Assembly: GCA_021613375.1 (NCBI GenBank)
Contig: CM038703.1
Location: 21,440,194 to 21,504,193, forward strand
DNA length: 64,000 bases
Direction of reading: 5' to 3'
Origin: Megaleporinus macrocephalus
Taxonomy: Eukaryota; Chordata; Actinopteri; Characiformes; Anostomidae
Part shown: positions 10,523 to 22,790 of the stretch, in pieces
Position numbering within the stretch: position 1 is the first letter of the stretch
Layout of the letters: each line of letters begins with the position of its first letter
Notes under the pieces: generated by a model
Told to the model about the DNA's origin: nothing
The model's input: the letters and a program-made list of their open reading frames with translations, nothing else
Databases searched by the model: none
Position numbers and translations under genes: made by a program

Positions 10523-13500
10523 GGTTTGTGAGTTCACCATGTTGGAGTGGTCCATTCGCTCAAGGCCCACCCCTCAGTAATGCTGTATATTGGGATGTTT
10601 TTTATTTAGTTATTTATTTATTGGTAGTATTATGCTTAGATGAGATGCCAGAACATTTTACATTAAGGCTAAAGTTCTAGTGTTGCAAGACTGAGACGAG
10701 ACTAATGATGTGCAAACTGTAACAGGCAATCCACTGTGGTAAAGAGGACCGAGGATATGGAGTTTTTCCACATTATTTTGGGAACTGAAACTTTGTGGCT
10801 GGTATTTCAGCTGTGTTTGAGCTGGTTTTTAAGATACAGCTCCACTAAACGAAGCACAAAACAAACAAACTGACTGTCTTTAAATGCAAATAAGCTCCGC
10901 TCTGATCAGCTCCCAGCAGAATAGTTAAACAATGACTTTGGGCTACTTTCTGGAAAAGGGAAAGTTGTGTGAAGAGCTTCATCACGTCATTCAGAAGTTA
11001 ATACTATGGGTTCTTCAACATTAAACTATGTTTGCAACTCAGTATGAGCTGTTTTGGAGATTTTGATCTTTTTAGTGTTATAAGTGAATAAGTTTATGAA
11101 TAAGAAGCACAGTTGCTCCGTCATCTCAGTTTGTGGAGGTATTGGCAATTGTGAAGATATGTTTTGCAAAAAGCTGTTTTTGAGCAGGTATAATTTTTGG
11201 GTGGGACAAAGGCACCTGTTTTTAATTTTAACATGAGATATAATACTGAGATATAATATCTCTGAACTGAGATATTATACATTCTTAAGGTTAGCCAACC
11301 GATTATCATCAGATTTCCATTTGATTAGTACTTTCTTACTTTGTTTTGGTGATTTATGACATTTTTATGAGCATGAAAATTACATATGATTCACAGTCTG
11401 TTTTTAACCTTCAGCGCAGAAGGAATATTTTCTTAAACTGCTGCTCTGTGACCATGTGCAGTCTAGTAGCAATGCTGACTGCCCCAAAATGGTAGTGCTG
11501 TTGACATGCCTGGCTGAACCCAATGCAGCATCTGTGTATGAATGTCTATAACTCAGACATTTTTGCCCATCTGGGGGGCTTTTAATGCTTGATGTTTTAA
11601 TATATCTGTCGGAATGTTTTCTTTTTTTTGCTTTTATAATTAGCACAACTTCTTTTAATACATTTTATTATACTATTCAAATAGTTATGTTTATAATGAG
11701 GTTGACTTCCCACCTAAATTCTACCTATATGTAGAATACATCTTCCACACACTTCTGCACATTTAAATAAACCATTTTTTTTTTGCTGAATTTAATATGT
11801 TTAAGAGAAAGATTCAAACCGAAAATGTTGGCTGTGCAGAAGTTATTGGCCATTATATTAGTAATGCTTTGTTTTACCCAGTATTTTCAACAAATATATA
11901 CAACTGCCTTTTGAATCCAGATTTCGGTCCTGAATTCTTCAGGTACTGGTTGATGTAACACTCTGTAGATTACAGGTTAATATGACTGACATGGGAACTG
12001 AAACTTTACTGTGTTAACTTATTTTCAACAAAACACCAGTATTCAGTCAGTAAGGAATAATGAATGTGCATGATGTACATATCAACGAGAATTTTCTAGC
12101 TTTTTGCAGTCAGTACATCAAACATGAGTAGATATTTATGCAGATTATAGTCTATGCCTCATATTCTTATGCAAATTGATGATTAGCTTGGTTTTTTATA
12201 GCAAAAATCTAAAAAGCAAGCGAAAATCCTTCTCCTCTCAATCTGGTTTTGGTATCGTAATTGTATGTGGCACCGGACCAAGTCTCTCTCTTCTGGTGGG
12301 AGGACGACGTGGCAGTTTTTGGGTGTGTAGAGTGTGTGTGTGCATGCGAGTGTGTGCCAGCAGGGCGGCAGGTGTGATAATTTAGTGCCGGAGCCAAACT
12401 CCGCCTGCTCCCCCCAGCACCCATCTGTTTAGAGATGAGCTCAGTGGAACAGGGTTAAAAAGCACAGATGACTAAATGGGTCACAATGCTCAATGCAGAG
12501 ACCTCAGAGACACTTTGGCCAGCCTATATTTCCACTTCTGAGGCACTTTCCAGCTCGATTCATATCTTTACTTCACAATTCATGAGTGCCAGTAGCCTAC
12601 ATGAAGACCTAACCTACATTTAAAACAGCAGTTAGGATATCATTAATGCTGCTACAAAACCTTTACTCTCAGAAATAACAACCTTAGCGTTAAATTAGAG
12701 TAAAATTTTATAACTTTTGTGCTAAAAAAAAAAAGATTTTATTGAGAGGCAATTTTAGATCATTTTTCTTGGTCCTTTCATCGTGAAATGTTCATAGAGT
12801 GACTACGGTGATATGCCTTTATCTTAAGCATATGTATGTGTTGTTATGTAGATTTTATGTTTGTGTCAAGCATAGCGCAAAGTTCACAATTTTTTTCATA
12901 GAAACAAAAAAAGGTCATCATAAAGAAGAAAGAATCACTCACATTATATCTGCTATGTAGTGCTTGACTAGTGAAGAATAGGGAAAAAGAAGTTTATCAA
13001 TGTATGGCGCATAAAGTATACCTGCTATGTGTAGTCACTGAATAGTGCTCATGTCTGTGCGTTCTGTGTTGTTTGTAATTAAGTTTTTCTGTGTTGAGTT
13101 TAAGGGCTAAACACCCTTGTTGGTTCTCTGTTGCTAAATAGTCCTACCCCTCACTGATCTACAACACCTATGGATTAGCAATTACTGACTAGCTGACCAG
13201 AAAACTTTTTAATCATTGAAAGCTTATCAGTAGTAGTATGAATGTTCAGATTCATGACTCACAGCCAATGTGTGAGTGTTGTCAGCCCTGCAACATTTAC
13301 AATAAAAACTGTTCTAGCAGCAATTTAGAACTGTTCTAGCAGCAGGTAACAGTACTGTTCTAGTAGCAGGTAACAGTAGCTTAGCATGCTACAGCACAGG
13401 ATGAACTGCAGCTCATTGAAACTTCATTAGTAAAAGTTAATAGGATGAAGACTAAAATTTGAGAGAGTGAACATGTTTTTGTGTGTTTGCTACTCCTACA

Positions 13501-14041
13501 CTATTATACTGTCCTTGTTAGAACCAGAGGCTAGCATTAACTTAGCAAACAGACTTAAGTAGGTGAAAACCTCAAAATACCTGAATATATTGAATTTGAG
13601 ATTTAATATTGAATCATACTTGATATTGAAGGCACGGAATCAGTGGCTACATTCCTTCAGCCAAGAATGTTCCATATGTTCCATCTTTGTTGCCCTTTAT
13701 CATTTAGCTGTACGCCTTCTATTTATATTGAGGAATCAGTAGCTCAGAACTTTTTCCTGTTTAGTTTGTTTGTGCCTAAAGAACAGTTTTGTGGATGTCG
13801 TGATGAAAGTGTGTGAAGAGGATTCAGAGGTCATCTATAAAAATATAGAAGAAGCTGTGAATATTTGTAGCTGTCAGTGTATTTAGCAGTGAATGTCTTT
13901 TCTGTATTAAAGGCTCATGAATTGTTGTTATCTTGAAGCCTTTAAACTCCATCCATTGCAAAAAGTTTTCAAAAATGATTTCATAAGCAAAGAGTAACCT
14001 TCAGTAATGCAAAACCACTCAATGCTTTTGATGTCCAGGCA
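10523..14041. other. Long stretch without recognisable genes
   Basis: AT-rich sequence. A short palindromic cluster of GAGATATAATA and TATAATATCTC lies at about 11233-11280. A three-unit tandem repeat is listed separately. Short open frames, including 11404-11646 (minus) and 12176-12385 (plus), show no known motif. Near 12305-12360 there is a G/T-rich GTGTGTGTGTGCATGCGAG segment. Confidence 0.4.
13309..13379 (+). repeat. Three-unit minisatellite-like tandem repeat
   Basis: ACTGTTCTAGCAGCA occurs three times at 22-26-bp spacing (third unit with TAGTAGCA). The last two units share the extension GGTAACAGT. It is local and low-copy. Confidence 0.7.
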
Positions 14042-14069
14042 ACACACACACACACACACACACACCCAC

Positions 14070-14108
<39 letters not shown>
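14042..14108 (+). repeat. (CA)n microsatellite
   Basis: About 67 bp of CA dinucleotides with isolated C, G and A interruptions. Confidence 0.95.
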
Positions 14109-14110
<2 letters not shown>

Positions 14111-14470
14111 TGTTCATATAATGTATGTGCACTCTGAGAACACTGCCTGTCAAATGTTTTGGGACTGTTTGTCTTCTATTACAATTTGAAATGTCTTGCT
14201 ATTTCATGGTGTAATTTTTACTTGAAATATCCTGAATGCTCAAGGTTTTGTTTTTAGCTCATCAGCCGGTTTGACAAGAAGAGACAGAGAGTTTTATTTC
14301 AAAGCTTTTCATTGTGTCATTTTATTGAGTGTACTGTACACAAAATATTTTGAAATGACTGTAAGATGCTAAAAGAAGTCTCCATAAACCCCAAAACTAT
14401 AAAATGCATCTACTATGAGAAAATGACCTCACAAATTTGACCTACATAGGAGGTGCACCAGAAGGAAGCT
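14109..14470. other. No recognisable feature
   Basis: AT-rich sequence between the CA tract and a Tc1 fossil. Part may be a degraded 5' half of that element, but no conserved block can be read. Confidence 0.35.
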
Positions 14471-14861
14471 TTTGTTGTCTTTGATCAGAGGAACCTCATA
14501 CCAACTGTAAACACGGTGGTGGAATTGTTATGGTTTGGGGTTGCTTTGCTGTACCAGGGCCTGGTCAACTCCCAATTATAGAATCAACTATGAATACCTC
14601 TGAATTTGATACCATCTGTAAAAAAAATTAAGCTGAAGATATAAAAGTGGCTCTTCCTACAGGATAATGATCCCAAGCATACAAGTAAATCCACCAGACA
14701 ATGATTATGAAATGACTCACTTAAACCCAGATCTGCAACCCCGTCCGGGGGGATTTGAAACTGACTGTTCATGCAAGAAACCTCTCAAACATTGCACAGT
14801 AGAAATAATTTTGTTTGGAGAAACGGACAGCAATTTCCCATTGTTGATATCAGAAACTCCT
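14471..14861 (+). pseudogene. Tc1/mariner transposase fragment (second lineage)
   Basis: Conserved blocks in order: GGGIVMVWGCFAVPGPGQLP (14511-14570), then IIESTMNTSEFDTICK, then LQDNDPKHTSKST after a frame change near 14655-14700. This last contains the second catalytic Asp in the QDNDPKHTSK form typical of one Tc1 lineage. Finally VHARNLSNIAQ at about 14765-14800 corresponds to V.AR.PSN..EL in relatives. The piece between DNDPKH and VHAR is shortened, so the last Glu region is lost. The N-terminal domain and both termini are absent. It is clearly a different lineage from the element at 9490. Confidence 0.8.
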
Positions 14862-15474
14862 ATATAGACAAATGGCATATTTTTATCATCTGAATTGTCA
14901 GTATTTTTGATATTCTTCTGCCTAGTTTGATATATTCTGCAATGTTCTAAAAAGCTCACTGAATTCGAGTGTAGTACTGTAATAGGATGCTACCATTGCA
15001 ACAAGCCAGGTTGTGATACTACCTCCATTCATGAACATGTGTATGGATGGGCTGGGGTGTGCATTGCCCACCCAGAAATAAGTCATACCCTTCCAGAGAA
15101 TCATCTGCCCATGCAGTTTAAAAATCTCTGTTAAGGTATTTTCACACTGGGTCTGATTTGTATAGATGAAAAAATGACTAAAAGACTGACCAATCAGAGC
15201 TCCCAGCTGAAAGACTTAAATTACATTTCAGCAATTGTATATAGCCGCTTTTTTTTATAATACGAGAAGGGAAGCAGAAACCGAGCCTCAGTTTCCTTAC
15301 TGACATACAGAAGTGCCTGCAGAATCATTCATTCATCTTAAGCTCCTGTAGGAGAGGGTGAACTCCCTGTGGTGTTGTATTGTTATGTCGAATGGGATGT
15401 ACCCAGTGTGTGCACTGTTCAGCTGTAGTGCTTAAAAAAACAGTTTTACAGTGTTACTGCTAGGAAAGAACTGC

Positions 15475-15544
15475 ATGTATATATATATATATATATTATC
15501 CCAATATATATATTATCCCAAGACAACATATATATATCTATCTA

Positions 15545-15628
<84 letters not shown>

Positions 15629-15655
15629 TATATATATATGTTGTCTTGGGATAAT
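15475..15655. repeat. (TA)n tract bounded by a perfect inverted repeat
   Basis: TTATCCCAAGACAAC at 15513-15527 is mirrored by GTTGTCTTGGGATAA at 15640-15654, and the complementarity continues into the flanking TA tract (CATATATATATC... and ...GATATATATATG). The two arms plus the TA core could form a hairpin of about 140 bp. A second partial TATTATCCCAA copy lies at 15494-15504. A TCTATCTATC motif adjoins the core on the left. No coding capacity. Confidence 0.9.
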
Positions 15656-15964
15656 TGCCTCACCCTACTAAAATCTGCATGCTGTAATTCTTCTATCCCA
15701 ACTACACCCTGGTTTACATATACCATTAAGAAACATTTTGCAACATTTATGTCGTTGCTAACCCAAATAATTCAGATGCCCCTGAAAGATACCATCCTAA
15801 TAACATCTTTACTTCCCTCCTAGATATATCACAATCAACTGGTATAAATGGTAATTGGAAGTGTGCTGAAACCAGTTGCTCATATGGTTACAGAGTGGGT
15901 TCACAGAGTTCTAAAATGTCCAGTGCATAAAAAATGCAGACATTCTGTGCAGTTCCATGCCTTC

Positions 15965-16600
15965 TCTGGCATCGACATCAGCACAAAAACTACAAGATAG
16001 GAGCTTCATGGCTTGAGTCTGCATGGACGTGCAGCTGGATGCAAGCCTTACATCACCAAACACACTGCAAAATGTTGGATGGTATGGTGTAAATCACGCT
16101 GTCAGTGGAAACTGGTAGTGCAGACTGTAAAGTTTAGTGGAGGGGGAATAATACTATAGGATTGTTTTTCAGTGGTTGGTCTAGACCCCATAGTACCAGT
16201 GAAGAGAAATCTAAATGCTTCAACATAAAAATATATTTAGGTGGTTATATGCCTCCATGTTAGTGGGAACAGTTAGGGCAAGGTTATTTTGTGTTCCAGC
16301 ATGATTATGCTCCACTGCACAGAGCAAGCTCCATAAAGGCTGGTTGGGTGTGAAAGACCTTGACTGGCTCACACACAGAGCCCTCACCTAAACCCCGTTG
16401 AACACCTTTAGGATGAACTAAAACAGAGATTGTGAGCCAGGCCCCCTGTCCAACAATAATGTCAGACCTTACAAATACTCTTCTGGATTAATTGGCAAAA
16501 ATACCTACAGACACACTCCAAAATCTTGTAGAAAGCCTTCCCAGAAGAGTGGAAGCTGTTATAGCTGCAAAGGGGGGACCAACAGGATGCCATACAAGCT
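15965..16600 (+). pseudogene. Tc1-like transposase 3' portion, pseudogene
   Basis: Follows the same order as the 9559 pseudogene: a KPYITKHTAKCWMVWCKS-like block (16040-16100), TVKFSGGGI near 16128-16150, a decayed VGLDPIVPVKRNLNAS block (16175-16225), a HDYAPLHRASSIK-like block with the second catalytic Asp near 16300-16340, and DWLTHTEPSPKPR-like sequence leading to VEHL.DELK near 16398-16425, which keeps the last Glu. Multiple frameshifts and stops. It is more decayed than the 9559 copy. Confidence 0.8.
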
Positions 16601-18240
16601 TCCATCCTGTAGGTGAAATGTAGGAATGTATTGGTGATGTATTGTCCATGCAATGTGCAATCTTGTCAAAAAAGACATTTTTTGTAGGATTATGATATCA
16701 TAAGTCCCTCACGTCCCGATGCTGTGTTCAGACTACTAAGTTAAAACAGTGAGCCACATTCTGAATTTAATAAATGCATTTTTCTCCCTAAGGGCCTCTC
16801 TCCACACCCAAACCTGATGAAATGCCTGAGCACACGATAAATATTTAATCCGCGTTCACAATCTGCAGAGAGGAACTTTTCAAACAATCATTGCCGGGGT
16901 CCATGGTGGCTAATTGCCACAGCTGTGGAATGTCGATGAGGTTAAAAGGGGAGGAATCGATGCTGTCCCATGCACCCAAGGAACAGCTGAGACCTGATCT
17001 GAGCCTGATGGAAATTTGATAAAAGCATGAGGGCTAGACCAAACACCTCTGAGTTTTGATCTGTTTTTATATCCTTGCCCTACAGACACAAGGCTGGATC
17101 TACTATATGAGTGACTGGGATGACTACCCAGGGACATCCACTGTCCAGGGGCAAAAAAAGGTACAATAGCATAAATACATACATGTTTCAAATTATTGAC
17201 ATACAAACACCAGTATTATCAGTGCTTACAGATCAGCTTTAAATAGCCAGTAAGCAACATCATATAGGTCTCCTAAATCTGTGGCATCAGAAAAGTGTCT
17301 TTGTGTAAAACAGCAACATTGCTTTAGCGTTTTAGTTAATGTGCATTGGTGAACTCTCATTGGTGTACTCAACCTTAGCTGAGGAGCTAATATTGGTTTA
17401 GGTTTGTTTGTGAAGCTTGAACGGGACAACCATCCAGCAAAGCTGTTGTAAGGTGTACTATCTATGAAGTGGTGCGTGTGATGAAGAGAGAGTTATGTTT
17501 GCAAATTTTGTGGGGACAAATCATCAATGCCAGGGGCACCAGAGGATATTAATTTGGTCCTGCCTTCAGGAGAGCTTTCCAGACTGTGAGTCACAATTTC
17601 ATGTGAGTTTTCCAGTTTCCTGGATGATGAATAAAGTCTCATCAAAATATGACATTTATATCTGGAAAATTATGGAATCCATTATTAAAGTGGAACAGAG
17701 CAACCTCTTTATCTTAAACTCAGCATTGCCCTGCTCATCCTAGCACAATACTACAAAGCCACCATTGTGAAAGCAATATTATATTCTCTGGCATTATCTG
17801 CTTTGCCTTGCTGGCAGCAAAATGATAGAAAAAGCTTTTGGAAGGATATTCTACACAGCAAATATACTAGAGGTACAAGCAGAGGGACTCCATTCATCTG
17901 AGAGTTGAGGATTTTGTATTAAGTGAGACTTGGACCTCTAGAGGATTGTTTTTAGTCTTGGTCCTTAAGCACATCAAATTGCTTCCCAGTATGACAAACC
18001 TGGTGGAGTTCTTCAGTTACTTACGCTGTTCATGACATTAAATGAATGGTTGAAATTTTTAATGTACTAAATTTTTATTACATCCTAAATGTAGTTGACT
18101 GTCCAAGGCATATTTTATGGAAGTATAGTTGCATCTTAATAAAATTAATTAATAAAAAAAGTTAGTCTTACAGCTCCGTGCAAACTACTGATAAATGTAT
18201 GCACCATCATGTCTTGGGCAATGGACTATATCTGAAAAGA
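16601..18240. other. No gene seen
   Basis: AT-rich intergenic or intronic sequence. It holds the higher-complexity block at 16790-17150 listed separately. Confidence 0.4.
16790..17150. promoter_or_regulatory. Possible conserved non-coding block
   Basis: Higher-complexity sequence, with AAATATTTAATCCGCG near 16838, ATTGCCGGGGTCCATGGTGG near 16890 and GGCTAATTGCCACAGCTGTG near 16908-16927 (TAAT core beside an E-box CAGCTG). No coding frame is recognised. Composition-based inference only. Confidence 0.2.
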
Positions 18241-18249
18241 GAACCAGCA

Positions 18250-18790
18250 CTTAAGCTGCAGGGGGAACCAGAAGTGGAGCAGTCTGATGGACTGCAACAA
18301 GAGCCCTGATAGGAGATAGCTCCGGAGCCCTGGAAGCCACAAATCGAGCAGCCCTGGGATTCAGGAACTGGAACAGTCCTAGGATGCAGAAACAGGAGCA
18401 GTCCATGGATGCAGAATCAGCTCCACTGGTTGCAGCTACAGAAGCCATCATAGGTGGTATCTTAGTGATGTCCACTCTGGCATAGTAACTCTTGGAGGCA
18501 GGATGAGGGCAGGCTTAAACGGGCTAGTGCTCTTCATGGCACTAGCTGGAGTCTTGAGAGCAGGCATCAACGGGTCAGTGATCTCTACAACACTGGGTGC
18601 GGAACCTTAAGGGCAGCCATCAATGGGTATGCGGGCTGCGTGAGTCTGTCTAGTTTAATAGGGGTCAGGGGTGTGATCCCACTCGCTGCAGCCTTTTGTA
18701 ACTTGGAAGGTTTGTAGTTCAGTTGCATGTGCTAAGTGTCTTTATAAGGGGCATTCCAATACTCATAGTTAATCCAGGCAGGGGTCAAAT
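18250..18790. repeat. Probable decayed repeat with degenerate internal repeats
   Basis: GGAGCAGTC, GGAACAGTCC and GGAGCAGTCC followed by ATGGATGCAG or AGGATGCAG recur between 18270 and 18420, giving a degenerate tandem feel. The minus-strand open frame 18251-18475 (Ala, Ser and Pro-rich) has no recognisable domain. Similar GGAGCAG-rich sequence occurs inside fish LTR elements, but I cannot confirm that here. Confidence 0.3.
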
Positions 18791-19124
18791 TACATATCAA
18801 TGACAAATCCATATAGGCAAAACCAGGGAAAACATTAATCACAAAGTAATGCAGCTTGGAACTTGGTTAAGTAAGACAGAGATATCACAAACACACAGAG
18901 AAAACAAAGGGGTAAAGGAGTGCCTTAATGAGTCCTTGATCATCTGCAAGTGTGTGAAAGAAGAAAAAAGTGGGTGGAGCCGAGGTGAAGCCAGAAGACA
19001 GAAACAAAAGCACATGGCCTAGCCTTCTGTGCAGGCCCAGGAGGGGGTAGTAATGACACATGATAAGACACAGGAGTTGCAATGTGTACTACACAAAAGT
19101 CATTTCAGTGTTTCAAACTCCACT
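18791..19124. other. No recognisable feature
   Basis: Unique-looking sequence between two repeats. Confidence 0.35.
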
Positions 19125-19510
19125 CCACTCGAATATCTACCTTGTATCTACATTAGTTACCCATTTTATCAGCTCTACTGGATAAGAACACTTTGTAGTT
19201 CTACAAATACAGACTGTAGTCCATCTGTTTCTCTACATACTTTGTCAGCCCTTCTCTACCCTTTTCTTCAGGGGTCAGGACCCCAACAGGACTTGGGTGG
19301 TGGATCATTCTCAGCATTGCAGTGACACTGACGTGGTGGTGGTGTGTTAGTATGTGTTGTGTTGGTACGAGTGAATCAGACAGAGCAGTGCTGCAGGAGT
19401 TTTTAAACACTACCTCAGTATATAATGTTCTGAATACTTTTTGGTTGGCAGGATATTCTTAGTCCAGTAGTGACACTGAGGTGATTGAGTGCACCTGATT
19501 ATAATTGGGC
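19125..19510 (+). repeat. Dispersed repeat family T, copy 1
   Basis: Landmarks in order: CATTTTATCAGCTCTACTGG, CACTTTGTAGTTCTACAAA, AGACTGTAGTCCATCTG, TTTCTCTACATACTTTGTC, TTCTTCAGGGGTCAGGACC, GGGTGGTGGATCATTCTCAG, CATTGCAGTGACACTGACG, TGGTGGTGGTGTGTTAGT and AGTGCTGCAGGAGTTTTTAA. The same set recurs at 36054-36600 and, more decayed, at 52905-53640. It is a very common teleost repeat in my recollection. It is non-coding, and the transposon class is uncertain. Confidence 0.75.
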
Positions 19511-19796
19511 ATGTTTGAAATAGTAATATGCGTGGAGGTAAACCTGCTTTATCTGTACTACTTTATTGTTTGTTTCAATTATGGAAATAATTAAAAAATG
19601 GTAGTTCAAAGCATCACTTGTTGAATTATACCTCTGAATTATACCTCCGTTACCTACAGTATTTTCCCTCTACCCAGTTTCTTCTATTTTTGCATATTTG
19701 CCACACTTGAAGGCTTCAGATCATCAAACTACTTTTAATATTAGGCAAAAAAAGAACCTAAGTAAACAGAAAGTGTTGTTTTGTTTATTTGAGAAA

Positions 19797-20262
19797 TACT
19801 GTTCAGCTCTATGGAAAAATAATTGTCCCCTTAGCTACTAAATTAACCAGTTAAACTAAAGTCAATTGACTGTTCAATTTCACTGGCCACACCACAGCAT
19901 GATTACTTTCCAGACCTGCTGTATCTAAATATCACTTAAATAGTATCTGTCTGACAATGTGAATTTGTTAGAGGCTCTCAAAAATAACCACATGAGGCCA
20001 CATGTGACCAAAAAGAATACAAAGGTTCATCTGGATGACTCCCAAGACTTTTAGAATAATATCCTGCAGAGGTTTAACTATTTGGAAGATGTGGATTCTA
20101 CTCCATCTGTTGTAAAGCTAGCACTGCATTACACAATAAGAACATCATACCAGCAGGCAAACATGCTGTTGGTAGTGTGATGGCCTGGGTCTGCTTTGCT
20201 TTTGCTTGACCTGGATGACTTGCCATAATTGATGCAACCATGAAATCTGCTCTTTAACCTAC
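19797..20262 (+). mobile_element. Tc1-like transposon fossil (third lineage), internally deleted
   Basis: The 5' non-coding part reads GGAAAAATAATTGTCCCCTT, GACTGTTCAATTTCACTGGC and CACTTAAATAGTATCTGTCT, a leader I associate with a fish Tc1 lineage. It then jumps directly to the middle of the transposase: TGACCAAAAAGAATACAAAG (20008), GATGACTCCCAAGACTTT, GAACATCATACCAGCAGG and AGTGTGATGGCCTGGGTCTG (20176), which reads SVMAWVCF in place of SVMVWGCF. It ends after ATAATTGATGCAACCATGAA. The DNA-binding domain and the 3' third are missing. The GGVMVWG-like signature confirms the plus orientation. Confidence 0.8.
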
Positions 20263-20858
20263 CTAAAACTTAGTTACAGTTGAGTTATGCATAGCATAGC
20301 AACACAAGACCCTTGTCTTCTACTGGTGAAACTAAAAGTGAGAGAATGTATGATGAAAAGAATAAGCAGAATAACGACCAGATGCCTCAGAGCATTCACT
20401 GGGCATAAAATGTTTATTGTCAATAGTTTTTCTCTCTGCATATGTGGGATATTTAGAGGCTTGTTTTGTTTACTCTTAAGGTATATACAAGAATTTCTTA
20501 TCACAAGGCAAACTTAATGTGCCGAGGGCAGTTCAGACTATCGGCCAAAAATTCTACGCGTTAAAGAGCTCGGGGAGTTACACACTCTTGGGATGAAACT
20601 TGCATCAGGCACATGCAGAATGTTTTGGCAATAACAGCCTATTATTTTCAATCCATCTTCTCCATTCTATATGTATTGACTGTTGTTTTGCAACAATGAC
20701 AGTGCCAGTAGCTCACCATCTTGACCGCAGCCAACTTATCTCAGCCACTGATGACTACACAGTGTTACCGTCACATTGAACAACATGATCCCCTCAATAG
20801 AAGTATTCTTTAATGCATAACAAGGCTTGTCAGAAAGAACCCAGAAAGAAAGAAAGAA

Positions 20859-20889
<31 letters not shown>

Positions 20890-22419
20890 AAAATACATAA
20901 ATAAAAGAAAACCTAAAAGTGGACAGCTCAGAAAAGAACAGTTAGCTTTTGAGTGAAAGAACATTCAGAAGGAATGGCGCTCAATCAAAGATCTGAACTA
21001 CACCTGAGGGTAGTGTAAGAAGGTGTAAGAGGTAAAAAGGTGTGAAAAAGCATGCACTGTGAAAAAAGGCATAGCAGGAAAACATCAGACAGATCAGAAA
21101 AGACATGACAGCAGTTCTCGGTGGACTGGGCGATTATCAACTGAAATCGAGCTGTCATCAACCACTGATGCAACTCTTTTCGTCTTTAAAGACACATCTT
21201 CCAGCTTTTTGAGGTGGCATCTCTTTGTAGCCTCCGGGGCTTTTGCGATTAAACGATTTGCATGTCAAAGTCACTTCTAAACTTCCAGTGGTTGCACTGT
21301 GTTGCATTTGGACAGACGCTGAACCTACTATACAGTGATTCTGTTTTTCTGCTCTTTAAACCAGGTTGTGCTTCCTTGGCTTTGGAGACCGCCAGTTCCT
21401 CAACTGCCATAATTCCCGAGTTTAAAAAAAACTTGTAAAAGATTAACCTCTTACTGCAGGACCCCTAGTGGCCATTCTGCTAGCACTTCCAGATGTTAAT
21501 AGTATCAAAGAAAATATTTCTCCCTGTAATTCTAGAACTTGATTAACTAAGACACTGTTGGCTCTTTGTGTTTGAAATGTTGTTACTGTGTTGAACTGCT
21601 AGTGAACAATAACAATTACAAATAATATATTAATCTACTGCAATAAAAGATTATTAAATACTATTATAAATGCTGACTAGCTTGCTCAACTATGAAGCAA
21701 AACATTTAATTTGCTTTTTTTTTTAAATCAAACACATTTCTATAATTATTAATATATTCCTATTATGTTGCTCACACAATAACTAGATTTTATGTTATGT
21801 TATGTTTTGTTAAGTGTAAGAAGCTAATTTACTGGAAAAAAACATGCCCAAATACCGTGTCTGTATGCTGCTATCACCCTGTAAATATGTAATAGAATAG
21901 CAATTTTAATTTAAATGTCAGATGATGCTGGTTGGATATTGTGGGAGTTTTCAGGTCCAAGTCATACGTCTTTACATTTTAACATCACACGCGCAGAAAA
22001 CATGACCGGCTCAATGTTAATGCCTCAAATGTAAAAGCATAGGAGAGATATAAGAAGATAGGATGACAATAGTAGATAATTCACTTATATGTTCTAAAGA
22101 CACCTAAATGTTCTTGCTGATCATATTTTCATACTCACAATCATCAAATTCATGTGCTTGGGGTCCATATTTGGCATGTGTTGGAATATTGTGTGACAGC
22201 ATTGATATATAGAGTCGTTTAGCAGTTCTTATAAATGACACACCTGCTGTTTAGGCTTTGAGTATTTATCCTCTTTGGAACCGTCAATTGTCTCATGTTG
22301 CTCTGAAAGTGCAGTGCTTATTTATCGTACCTGACAAATACTGCTAATTGTATGGATGAATAACTTAACCATTTAAAAAGTGTTAAAATGATGTTCATGA
22401 TATTTCATCGATTCTATGT
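20263..22419. other. No gene seen
   Basis: AT-rich sequence. The open frames at 20274-20517 on both strands and 21059-21280 lack recognisable motifs. A tetranucleotide tract is listed separately. Confidence 0.4.
20843..20908 (+). repeat. (GAAA)n then (AAAT)n microsatellite
   Basis: Short GAAA units followed by about nine AATA units with minor interruptions. Confidence 0.9.
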
Positions 22420-22790
22420 GCATATACACTGACCAACCACTGTACAAGAAACACCTAGCATGCAGCTTGACTCCACACTGGTGGTTAGACACTCCTGGCA
22501 GTCTAAGACCCCTGGGAACTGGCCCCAATGACCCAATCAATGATCCACTCCTGACCATGTCCGTGTCACTGTTGTGCTGAAAATGGTCCACTGCACAACA
22601 GACTGGTCAACAAGAGTCTGGTAGTCAGAAACTGAGCGGTGATAAATGAGGTAGAGGCCAGTTGCCAAATTGTGCATGACAATAGATGGTCTACAGTGTG
22701 TCATACAGCTCACTTAAACGGTAACTGAACCTCAGAAAGTGGCCACTGAGAGGAAGTACAAGTTTGATGCTTCTAGTAAAGCGGACAATA
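22420..22790 (-). repeat. Divergent relative of repeat family T
   Basis: Contains ATATACACTGACCAACCACT, GTCCGTGTCACTGTTGTGCTG followed by AAAATGGTCCAC (compare T: TCAGTGTCACTGCAGTGCTG followed by AGAATGATCCAC), CTGAGCGGTGATAAATGAGG and GCGGACAATACATGTA. Order and orientation are reversed relative to 19125. Non-coding. Confidence 0.5.

Larger units (their letters stand above)
14940..16600 (+). mobile_element. Tc1-like transposon of the 9490 lineage, split by about 0.9 kb of other sequence
   Basis: 14950-15020 matches the start of the 9559 transposase at the DNA level: AGCTCACTGAATTC, TAATAGGATGC, CAACAAG and TTGTGATAC. The body resumes at about 15965-16000 with GAGCTTCATGGCTTGAGTC and runs to AGCTGCAAAGGGGGGACCAA near 16561-16580. 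In an intact relative these two points are only about 0.3 kb apart. The extra sequence in between includes the TA hairpin at 15475-15655, so something inserted here. Neither inverted terminus is recognisable. Confidence 0.8.

Noticed and set aside
12720..12960. Possible further copy of the M family (GGTCCTTTCATCGTGAAATG)
   Set aside because: Only one short phrase is similar; the ends and the TCAATGGAACC core are missing.
14007..14189. 60-codon frame rich in Thr-His repeats
   Set aside because: Translation of the (CA)n microsatellite.
15538..15726. Frame rich in Tyr-Ile repeats; similar frames at 30322-30558, 37259-37504 and 46796-46993
   Set aside because: Translations of (TA)n tracts.
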